The position numbers and the translations under genes were made by a program. The notes beneath the pieces are model-generated. The model was not told where the DNA came from. It did not search any database and worked only from the letters and a program-made list of their open reading frames with translations. From Candidatus Krumholzibacteriota bacterium (GTDB lineage Bacteria; Krumholzibacteriota; Krumholzibacteriia; Krumholzibacteriales; Krumholzibacteriaceae), in assembly GCA_016932415.1 (NCBI GenBank), contig JAFGCX010000011.1, positions 62,001 to 126,000 on the forward strand: DNA of 64,000 bases, given 5' to 3'. Positions 17,701 to 28,010 of the stretch are shown here, one piece after another (positions within the stretch are counted from its first letter, which is position 1; the number at the start of each line of letters is the position of its first letter).

Positions 17701-17818
17701 CAGGCGCCCACTCCTGCATGAATTCAGGTTGTTTTTTATCTGTATCCCTGGCGAGAACGATTCCGTTTACGGTGAGAAGGATCAGGACAGTCGACAAAAA
17801 CAAGACTGGTGATTTCAT
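14753..17818 (-). CDS. Large secreted protein with FlgD-like C-terminal sorting tail
   Basis: A 1021-residue protein with a signal peptide (MKSPVLFLSTVLILLTVNG). The middle contains beta-rich segments resembling the galactose-binding/MAM-like modules of immune-inhibitor-A-type proteins (ISFHGRFDSEAGFDSTVVEY, FIFAGSRTKIRFRFLSDGAW), followed by several cysteine-rich stretches. The last 85 residues are a FlgD Ig-like fold starting LAQNYPNPFNPSTRIRFDLP and ending SGIYFYRIDA...KKMVLLR. In FCB bacteria this tail acts as a secretion or surface-anchoring signal (Por-secretion-tail-like). No catalytic motif was recognised. ATG 17818 is chosen because it begins the signal peptide and has GGGGGGAA directly upstream; an upstream in-frame ATG at 17836 lacks this. 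A promoter lies at 17996-18024. Confidence 0.8.
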   Translation of the reverse strand: MKSPVLFLSTVLILLTVNGIVLARDTDKKQPEFMQEWAPEKVSAGISGADRILMAPASVDTYLIVKYDFSDGDWLGFSRFDHTAQVDTFFHVDDFAGIGPGVNGMLSPIEGSKSIWCGARPGSDQYLCSWNSAPGYGNGWDQRLVSEPFEFHGTVTISFHGRFDSEAGFDSTVVEYNGHSLNPWTELASFAGEIDTVATESFIFAGSRTKIRFRFLSDGAWSDEDGLFNTDGAAIIDSITISDGFGIIDYEDFESAEVGDRATGFWQADVREPFGCYSSLIAGLCDKDPCNEKIGYQMVFFNQTCMPSVECPGLYVTPFCTETTDGIEVCQDESAISPVIDMTRYSTGGDSEQDAAIAPSVLPDLGGVKLKFTVYRDLPYSNLVFYDWSVRGISGGCPQDWRDRGFGYGGLSDDYYFSVNDISDLVSTDSIQVRLKVVDMCDIWFGLYGNCAEHTTSPYFNNIAILRYDSSGPQWYYRALDLFQDNFPSDGGDIENWVRADAANDLRSNDDPVVDPGDSIVVDCTSPMGGGIEEDGNGARVFMHVKCSYIGDPGAPKPALSGPSLEGTYGTYISDDGTWTVIQGDTARTRSGHLIPDKYMFDLNDSLFTRGYMIEYYFKAFDNAGKSSTLPAEAETAGEYPHPGGSYHFEFTCLPTLGSEILYVDDYDGRGTFEGTAQVYWDNTFSFINDTPDRYDVNSPSSLVGNGPGSRATLDHLLQAYEEIIWDSGNLSTGTITEGTDHSDKSNDAQLLYDWLDFKPEGEKANLFILGDGVASDLDNSGAQIAIDLMATACGVTHVNYSYYQMTGGNAGGGIFAPLVTGLDIYAGLSYHALGGCPVINNFDVLTTTGTGVKTLQLPSYESTDYYIGVRNQYINSFGGTARTSWIGHSLMYVRDEGSPGPIARQELFKLTQDFFENGDWNTGTDPVPVVYALAQNYPNPFNPSTRIRFDLPAPGHVNLSVYNASGQLVKTLTDREWVAGSHSVDWKGTNNAGAKAASGIYFYRIDAEEFSSTKKMVLLR

Positions 17819-17995
17819 TTTATTCCCCCCGGTCAAATGAAAACAGATGTCGCCGGAAAACTCCGGAAACAGGTCCGTACCGCCATCCCATGATGCGGGC
17901 AGAAGCGATATTTTTTTATTGTCCGTTTTTTCCGCATCCGCCGCGCGGCCTGCCCCTGGTGGCGGCGTGAGGATCTTAACCTGCCACTTAAGGTC

Positions 17996-18024
17996 AATCT
18001 ATCACATATTTCGGGTTTTTTCAA
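17996..18024 (-). promoter_or_regulatory. Promoter of the FlgD-tail protein gene
   Basis: On the minus strand TTGAAA (18019-18024) and TAGATT (17996-18001) are 17 bases apart. The predicted leader before ATG 17818 is about 170 bases. Confidence 0.55.
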
Positions 18025-18074
18025 TAATTTCCTGCCCTGAAACCACTTCTCGCGTGATGAGTCGCCGTTTAGGC

Positions 18075-18104
18075 TTGACATTGAAGCAAATCAGGAGTCT
18101 TATA
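18075..18104 (+). promoter_or_regulatory. Possible upstream promoter of the DUF4912-GH57 operon
   Basis: A perfect TTGACA (18075-18080) is followed by CTTATA at 18099-18104 (18-base spacer); TATAGT at 18101 would require 20 bases. It is weaker than the second TTGACA-containing promoter 45 bases downstream, so the pair may act in tandem. Confidence 0.4.
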
Positions 18105-18119
18105 GTAGTTACGTAGCAT

Positions 18120-18148
18120 TTGACATGATTATATCCGGAATATATATT
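18120..18148 (+). promoter_or_regulatory. Main promoter of the DUF4912-GH57 operon
   Basis: A perfect TTGACA (18120-18125) and TATATT (18143-18148) are separated by 17 bases. Transcription should start near 18155, giving a leader of about 88 bases that begins with a GC-rich hairpin. Confidence 0.75.
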
Positions 18149-18163
18149 ACGCGCCAAATGAAA

Positions 18164-18194
18164 GGCCGCGGCCGCCCCGAGCGGCCCCGAGGCC
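18164..18194 (+). promoter_or_regulatory. GC-rich hairpin in the DUF4912 leader
   Basis: GGCCGC (18170-18175) and GCGGCC (18181-18186) form a perfect 6-bp stem with a 5-base loop. Outer GGCC copies (18164-18167 and 18191-18194) can extend it. There is no following T-run, so it is not a standard terminator. It starts about 10 bases after the predicted transcription start and could protect the RNA end or control translation. Confidence 0.4.
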
Positions 18195-18242
18195 GGAAGT
18201 CTGTAACATGCCGGATCAGCGGCATAAAGGGGTGTGGTCAAA

Positions 18243-19439
18243 ATGACACCTGACGAACTTAAAAACCTGCCCAAGGCCGGTCTTCTTGAACTGGCAAGGC
18301 AGAAGAAGATACCAGTCAAGACAAGGATGCTGAAAGTTGAGCTTATCGAGATAATCGGCGCTCACCTGTCTTCAGGTAAAAAACCGGCACTGAAAGCCAA
18401 AGCGAAAACAAAAACAGCAGCGAAAAAAGCGGTGAAAAAGAAACCGGCAGGAAAAAAACCTGCCGCTGGCAAGACCGCACCGGCCGCGACAGGAAGGGCG
18501 GCTTCGAAAAAACCTGCCACGAAGGCCAGGCCGCGGAAGAGACCTTCCCCGCAGAGCCCTGTCGTGAACGATGAACGGACCATCAGGCAGAAGGCGGTCG
18601 AGGAGAAATATCATCTGACCACGTCGCCGGTCTCTCTGCCCCCGGTCGATTCGATGGATATCCCTTACAGCTATAATATAACGAGGATCGTAGTGATGGT
18701 CCGCGACCCGAACTGGCTCTTCGCCTACTGGGAAGTGACCGGCGAGCGTTACCGCGAGCTGGAAAAGGAGTTCGGCGACAGGTGGTCCGACTGCAGGATC
18801 ATTCTGAGGGTCTATGACCGGTCGAAGGGCCGCGAGGATTCCTTTGATATAGATCCCGGCCATGACGCTTCTAACTGGTATATAAAGGTCTCGGCCAGCG
18901 GGATCTACCAGGTGGCGATTGGCCTTCTCGACCCCGATGGAAGATTCATCGAGATAGCGATCTCGAATATCGCCGAGACCCCGAGCGACTCGATCAGCGA
19001 CATCGTCGATGATAAATGGCTTGTCCCCGATGATATATACGACAGGATATTCTCCGCCTCGGGAGGGTACGAAAGACAGGATGGCTCGGCAGAGCTGCGG
19101 GCCCTTTTCGAGCAGAAGATGATAGAGGAGATGGGGTCGGAAGCGGTCTCGAGTTTCAGCAGCGGCGAACTTCAGAAATTCAAGAAGCTGAGAGGCTTCA
19201 GGCTCTGGGTCGCTACCGAGCTGATACTTTATGGAGCTACTGAACCTGACGCGCGCGTGACGATACAGGGAAAAGAGATCAAGACCCGCCCGGACGGGAC
19301 TTTTTCGGCCCGTTTCGCGCTGCCTGACGGAGCGATCGACATCCCTGTCACCGCCGAATCATCTGACCGGATCGAGGAACGGACGATCGAGACAGCGGTC
19401 AGGAAAAAATCAAAGCAGAGAGATCCGGTGATAAGATGA
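18243..19439 (+). CDS. DUF4912 protein with SAP/Rho-N-like N-terminus and basic linker
   Basis: A 398-residue protein in three parts. Residues 1-40 (TPDELKNLPKAGLLELARQK, then KVELIEIIGAHL) resemble the helix-extended-helix of SAP or Rho N-terminal domains, which bind nucleic acids. Residues about 45-105 are an almost pure Lys/Ala/Pro/Gly linker, histone-H1-like. The rest is a DUF4912 domain with the family marks DPNWLFAYWEVTGERY and DPGHDASNWYIKV, followed by a region ending in a beta-sandwich-like segment (LYGATEPDARVTIQGKEIK). DUF4912 function is unknown, but the gene regularly sits beside GH57 alpha-glucan enzymes, as here: its stop overlaps the next gene by 4 bases. ATG 18243 is preferred over GTG 18234 because AAAGGGG lies at the correct distance. 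Confidence 0.8.
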   Translation: MTPDELKNLPKAGLLELARQKKIPVKTRMLKVELIEIIGAHLSSGKKPALKAKAKTKTAAKKAVKKKPAGKKPAAGKTAPAATGRAASKKPATKARPRKRPSPQSPVVNDERTIRQKAVEEKYHLTTSPVSLPPVDSMDIPYSYNITRIVVMVRDPNWLFAYWEVTGERYRELEKEFGDRWSDCRIILRVYDRSKGREDSFDIDPGHDASNWYIKVSASGIYQVAIGLLDPDGRFIEIAISNIAETPSDSISDIVDDKWLVPDDIYDRIFSASGGYERQDGSAELRALFEQKMIEEMGSEAVSSFSSGELQKFKKLRGFRLWVATELILYGATEPDARVTIQGKEIKTRPDGTFSARFALPDGAIDIPVTAESSDRIEERTIETAVRKKSKQRDPVIR

Positions 19440-21025
19440 CAGACCCCGGAAAAGGTTATCTCGCGCTTGTCCTTCACGCCCATCTTCCATTCGTGAGGCA
19501 TCCCGAACATGACGATTTCCTCGAGGAAGACTGGTTCTTCGAGGCATTGACGGAGACATATATCCCCCTGATAGAGATCTTCGACAGGCTCGTCGACGAG
19601 GGGATCCCGTTCAGGATAACGATGTCGCTTACTCCACCGCTACTGTCGATGATGTCCGATCCGCTCCTGCAGCTGAGATATATCAGGCACCTGAACAAAC
19701 TGATCGATCTTGCCGGCAAGGAGATCGCCAGGACGAGGTGGACGCCCGACTATCACGAACTGGCGCTGATGTACCACTGGAAATTCTCCCGGGCCCGCCA
19801 GATATTCCTCGAGCAGTACGACAGCAGGCTGATAGAGGCTTTCAAAAAGCACCAGGACCTTGGCAACCTCGAGATAATCACCTGTGGCGCGACGCACGGA
19901 TTCATGCCACTGATCCACAACCGCAAGGCGGCCAGGGCCCAGATACAGATCGCCGCCAACCACTACGAAAAACATTTCGGACGAAGGCCGAGAGGGATCT
20001 GGCTGGCCGAGTGCGGTTACACCCCAGGCGTCGACGAGCTGTTGAAAGAAGCGGGGATAAAATATTTCTTTACCGATACACACGGGATACTTTTCGGGGC
20101 TCCACGGCCGCGATACGGAGTCTTCGCTCCGGTATACTGCCCTTCGACCGCCGTTGCCGCCTTCGGCCGCGACAAGGAATCATCGAAACAGGTCTGGAGC
20201 GCGAAAGAAGGATACCCGGGCGATTTTGAGTACAGGGATTTCTATAGGGATATAGGGTTCGATCTCGATTATGACTATATCAGGCCATACCTCCACCCCG
20301 ACGGAAACAGGATACACCTGGGGATCAAATATCACAGGATCACCGGCGCGACAGACCAGAAGGAACCTTACCGCCCGACCGCTGCCAGAGAGAAAGCGGC
20401 CGTACACGCCGGCAATTTCATGTTCAACCGTGAAAAACAGATCGAACACCTCAACGCCCTGCTCGGAATGAAGCCGCTCATAGTGTCCCCTTATGACGCG
20501 GAACTTTTCGGGCACTGGTGGTATGAAGGTCCCGAATGGATCGATTTCCTTCTGCGCAAGCTCCACTTCGACCAGGATACGATAATCCCGATCACTCCAT
20601 CGGAGTATCTGGAAAGGCACCCGAAGCTGCAGGCCGTCCAACCGACGATGTCCTCGTGGGGACACAAAGGATATAACGAGGTGTGGCTTGAAGGCAGCAA
20701 CGACTGGATCTATCCACATCTGCATATGATGTCGGACCGGATGGTCGAACTGACCGCGCGCTTTCCCGAATCGGACGGCGTTCTGAGACGGGCCCTGAAC
20801 CAGGCCGCTCGCGAACTTCTGCTGGCCCAGAGCAGCGACTGGGCTTTCATCATGAAGACCGGAACGATGGTCGAATACGCGCACAAAAGGACCAAAGACG
20901 CGATCGGACGTTTCGACAAGCTGTATAATGATATTCTCTCGTCGAAAATAAACGACCAGTGGCTCAAGGAAGTGGAAAGCAGGGACAACCTCTTTCCTGA
21001 TCTCGATTATCGCGTATACTCCTGA
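19436..21025 (+). CDS. GH57 1,4-alpha-glucan branching enzyme
   Basis: A 529-residue member of glycoside hydrolase family 57 of the branching-enzyme type (DUF1957). The N-terminal LVLHAHLPFVRHPE is the first conserved region. The predicted nucleophile is Glu192 in GIWLAECGY and the acid/base is Asp354 in SPYDAELFGHWWYEGPEW; these correspond to Glu183 and Asp354 of the characterised Thermococcus enzyme TK1436. The helical C-terminal part contains SSDWAFIMKTGTMVEYAHKR, also typical. It should form alpha-1,6 branches in glycogen-like polymers in the cytoplasm; there is no signal peptide. It overlaps the DUF4912 gene by 4 bases and is followed after 14 bases by a second GH57 protein, so all three act together. 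Some relatives have weak or no branching activity, so the exact reaction is probable rather than certain. Confidence 0.88.
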   Translation: MTDPGKGYLALVLHAHLPFVRHPEHDDFLEEDWFFEALTETYIPLIEIFDRLVDEGIPFRITMSLTPPLLSMMSDPLLQLRYIRHLNKLIDLAGKEIARTRWTPDYHELALMYHWKFSRARQIFLEQYDSRLIEAFKKHQDLGNLEIITCGATHGFMPLIHNRKAARAQIQIAANHYEKHFGRRPRGIWLAECGYTPGVDELLKEAGIKYFFTDTHGILFGAPRPRYGVFAPVYCPSTAVAAFGRDKESSKQVWSAKEGYPGDFEYRDFYRDIGFDLDYDYIRPYLHPDGNRIHLGIKYHRITGATDQKEPYRPTAAREKAAVHAGNFMFNREKQIEHLNALLGMKPLIVSPYDAELFGHWWYEGPEWIDFLLRKLHFDQDTIIPITPSEYLERHPKLQAVQPTMSSWGHKGYNEVWLEGSNDWIYPHLHMMSDRMVELTARFPESDGVLRRALNQAARELLLAQSSDWAFIMKTGTMVEYAHKRTKDAIGRFDKLYNDILSSKINDQWLKEVESRDNLFPDLDYRVYS

Positions 21026-21039
21026 CATCCGGTGGGATC

Positions 21040-23559
21040 ATGGACGAGACCGGGAAAAAAAGACACCTTATAATACACGGGCATTTTTACCAGCCTCCGC
21101 GTGAGAATCCGTGGACCCAGCGAATCGACCGCCAGGAATCTGCCTCTCCCTATCACGACTGGAACGAACGGATCAGCCGCGAATGCTATCGTCCTAACGC
21201 CAGATCAAGACGCCTTGACGGTTACGGAAGGGTCACCCGCCTGGTAAATAATTATGAGGCGATCAGTTTCAATTTCGGCCCCACTCTTCTGTCATGGATC
21301 GAGGATAAAGACCCGGCCCTGATCGATCAGCTGGCCGAAGCGGACAGGGCGAGCGCCCGGCGGCTCGGGGGAAAAGGGAACGCCGTCGCGCAGGTGTACA
21401 ACCATATTATCATGCCTCTGGCGAACATCCAGGATCAGAAGACCCAGATCAGGTGGGGCGTGTCAGACTTCGAAAAGCGTTTCGAACGAAGCCCCGAGGG
21501 GATCTGGCTTGCCGAAACGGCGATCAATGACCTTTCTCTTGGACTTCTTATCGATTTCGGGTTCCGGTTCGCCATCCTCTCTCCATTCCAGGCGGAGAAA
21601 TTCCGTCCCCTCGGAAAAAGCGGAGGTTGGAAAACCGTTGATGACGGATCTATTCCGACAGGCCGGGCGTACAGATCATACACCAGGACAGGGAAAGGAA
21701 AACGCAGGACGGACCGGTTCATCGACATCTTCTTTTACGACGCAAGACTTTCGACCGATATAAGTTTCAATCACCTTCTTTCCAACGGAGACCGGCTTGC
21801 CGAAGCGATATCCGATTCATTCGAAAGGTGCGGCGGCGACCTTGTCACGATCGCCACAGACGGCGAGATATACGGCCACCACGAACCGTTCGGCGATATG
21901 GCCCTCGCCTATCTGATAGACGAGGGAGCCCGCAGGTATGATATCTCTTTAACCAACTTCAGCGCCTACCTCGACTCTCACGAGACGCAGTTCGAGGTCG
22001 TTTTAAAGGCAGGGAAAAACGGCGAGGGGACCGCATGGTCCTGTTCTCACGGAGTAGGAAGGTGGAAGGAAGATTGCGGTTGCAGCACCGGCGGATTGCC
22101 GGGCTGGAATCAGAAATGGAGAACCCCGCTCAGGGAAGGCCTCGACACTCTTCGAGACCGGCTCTCGGCTATCTTTGAGAAGAAAGGCGCCCTGCTTCTG
22201 ACTGATCCGTGGCAGGCGCGCGACGATTACATCTCTGTCATGACCCCTCGAAGTGTCGAGAAGGTCAGCTCTTTTATCAGGGAAAAGTCACGTGTCGATC
22301 TTTCCGATGAGGACCTCTCCCTCGCCTGCAGGCTTCTCGAGGCGCAGAGAAACGCTCTTCTGATGTTTACCTCATGCGGATGGTTCTTCAACGACATTTC
22401 CGGCATCGAGACGGTCCAGCTTCTCAAATATGCCGCGCGGGCTATCGAGCTCGGCGGATGCGAGGATGCCGCAGATATAGAGAATGAGTTTCTACTCGCT
22501 CTCGAGAAGGCCAGGAGCAATACGGCCCCGGCGGGGACCGGCAGGGATCTTTACCTTGAGGCCAAAAGTTCATCATCGGTCAGACCCTCGTTTCTTGCCG
22601 GCCAGTATGTACTTGCTTCCTCTCTTTCTTCGACGGAGGCATCTCCGGAGATCTTCGGTTATAACTTTAATATCTCCGATGATACCGTGATGGAGGTTTC
22701 AGGGATCACGCTGAACATCGGCAGGGTTTCGATGACGTCACCGTATACTCTCGAAAAAAACGATTTCAAATATATACTTGTCGTTGGCACTCCGGCCCGC
22801 GTGGCCTGCATGCTTAACGAATGCGCCGGCAGTGAGGAATTCGAATCGATGAAGTCCCATTTTTCAGCCCTCCCTGCCGACACTGATTATTTCGATATAG
22901 TCGCCGATATGGCCGATTACTTCGAAGGGAATATCTTCGTTATGCGCGACCTTTTCAGCGAAGACAGGGAAAAGATCCTGGGGCTTCTGGCAAAAAAACA
23001 GATATTGGAAGTAAAAAGCATATTCGAGAAACTCTATTTCGAGAACCGCGAGATCCTCAGGCTCTTCAAGGAGACTTCCCTCACCCCGCCGGAAAGCCTC
23101 CTTGCTCCGGCGAGGGCAGTACTTGCCGAACGTCTTTCCGGCGAGATCGACAGGTGGACCGAGAGTTTCGACACGGCCGGACTCGATGGGATAAAAAAGG
23201 TGATCTCCGAATCGAACTACTACGGCATAGAACTAGACAAGAGCAGGACGCTGAAGATCTTTACCGGATTTTTCCTCGGCATGCTTTCCCCGATGCGCGA
23301 ATCTCTCTCAAATAAGATCTCCGATCAACTCTTCACTTTCGCCGAATACTGCCGCGAGATCGATCTCGAACTGCCCCATCACGATATCCAGAACGAGATC
23401 TTCACTATCCTCGAGACCCGGGTCGGAGACGCCGCTGACAGGATCGCCACTGGCGCGGCCGGCTCGGGCGCCGATCTTTCAGACGTGGTGAGTTTTCTCA
23501 GGCTCGCCGAAAGATTCAATTTCAATATCGATTCGTGGCAGGAACGTCTTCCGAAATAA
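21040..23559 (+). CDS. GH57-type protein with DUF3536 domain
   Basis: An 839-residue protein. The first half is a GH57 catalytic barrel (IIHGHFYQPPRENPW at about residues 10-24, the predicted nucleophile Glu in EGIWLAETAIND and a candidate acid/base Asp in TIATDGEIYGHHEPFGD). The second half (about 330-839) contains the DUF3536 region, beginning near GTAWSCSHGVGRWKEDCGC and GWNQKWRTPLREGLDTLRD. The family is annotated as alpha-amylase/alpha-mannosidase-like, but no member with a proven activity is known to me. There is no signal peptide, so it is cytosolic. It lies 14 bases after the branching enzyme. Together with DUF4912 this suggests a storage-glucan modification module. Length and domain order are usual; the substrate is inferred from context. 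Confidence 0.83.
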   Translation: MDETGKKRHLIIHGHFYQPPRENPWTQRIDRQESASPYHDWNERISRECYRPNARSRRLDGYGRVTRLVNNYEAISFNFGPTLLSWIEDKDPALIDQLAEADRASARRLGGKGNAVAQVYNHIIMPLANIQDQKTQIRWGVSDFEKRFERSPEGIWLAETAINDLSLGLLIDFGFRFAILSPFQAEKFRPLGKSGGWKTVDDGSIPTGRAYRSYTRTGKGKRRTDRFIDIFFYDARLSTDISFNHLLSNGDRLAEAISDSFERCGGDLVTIATDGEIYGHHEPFGDMALAYLIDEGARRYDISLTNFSAYLDSHETQFEVVLKAGKNGEGTAWSCSHGVGRWKEDCGCSTGGLPGWNQKWRTPLREGLDTLRDRLSAIFEKKGALLLTDPWQARDDYISVMTPRSVEKVSSFIREKSRVDLSDEDLSLACRLLEAQRNALLMFTSCGWFFNDISGIETVQLLKYAARAIELGGCEDAADIENEFLLALEKARSNTAPAGTGRDLYLEAKSSSSVRPSFLAGQYVLASSLSSTEASPEIFGYNFNISDDTVMEVSGITLNIGRVSMTSPYTLEKNDFKYILVVGTPARVACMLNECAGSEEFESMKSHFSALPADTDYFDIVADMADYFEGNIFVMRDLFSEDREKILGLLAKKQILEVKSIFEKLYFENREILRLFKETSLTPPESLLAPARAVLAERLSGEIDRWTESFDTAGLDGIKKVISESNYYGIELDKSRTLKIFTGFFLGMLSPMRESLSNKISDQLFTFAEYCREIDLELPHHDIQNEIFTILETRVGDAADRIATGAAGSGADLSDVVSFLRLAERFNFNIDSWQERLPK

Positions 23560-23571
23560 CCATCTCCGTAG

Positions 23572-27656
<4,085 letters not shown>

Positions 27657-28010
27657 ACGATAATTGTATCTTTATCGGTGCCGGCGAAGTGGGCGATCCA
27701 CCAGATCTATACCTTGCCTCCCTTATGATCCAACGGTGGCAGTCTCAAATGAGGGCGGCGGGCCGATCAGAGACCGCCCGGAAATACAGATCCCTGTGAC
27801 GGAATAAACCCTTACCGCACCTGCCCTTGAAATCTCTCCCGATTTATGATAGAATAGGCGCCTGAGGCGGCATTTTAACCTCGTTACAAATTTTCGCCTG
27901 CCATCTCCGGCAATCGGTACGGCAGGAATCCTGATTCAGAGCGTTTACCCTGGCGGGGCGCCCTTTATCGTGGAATTGTTTTTTCCCCGACCCTTGGAAG
28001 GGGGTTCGAA
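27657..28010 (+). other. Non-coding region with promoter and long leader, 354 bp
   Basis: The first 170 bases contain a GC-rich inverted repeat around 27752-27778 (GGGCGG ... CCGCCC) without a T-run. A promoter follows at 27827-27855. The 150-base leader behind it contains a possible stem (CTGCC about 27897, GGCAG about 27921) but matches no riboswitch class I know. No coding frame is convincing. Confidence 0.5.
27827..27855 (+). promoter_or_regulatory. Promoter of the repeat/FlgD-tail protein gene
   Basis: TTGAAA (27827-27832) and TAGAAT (27850-27855) are 17 bases apart. The predicted leader before ATG 28011 is about 150 bases. Confidence 0.65.

Larger units (their letters stand above)
17819..18242. 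other. Divergent control region, 424 bp
   Basis: Non-coding stretch between the FlgD-tail gene (minus) and the DUF4912 operon (plus). It holds one minus-strand promoter (17996-18024), two plus-strand promoter candidates (18075-18104 and 18120-18148) and a GC-rich hairpin in the plus-strand leader (18164-18194). Short open frames inside it overlap these signals and show no recognisable protein, so I treat the region as regulatory. Confidence 0.6.

Noticed and set aside
18164-18194. GC-rich stem as a transcription terminator or attenuator
   Set aside because: No U-tract and no leader peptide; kept only as a structured leader element.
17833-18319. Short open frames on both strands (82-105 codons) in the divergent control region
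   Set aside because: They cover promoters and a leader hairpin, lack ribosome-binding sites, and resemble no protein.
27752-27778. GC-rich inverted repeat as terminator after the PTPS-related gene
   Set aside because: The loop is long (15 bases) and no T-run follows on the plus strand; too weak to list.
27856-28010. Riboswitch in the 150-base leader of the repeat protein gene
   Set aside because: Only one short stem is visible and no conserved core of a known class was found.
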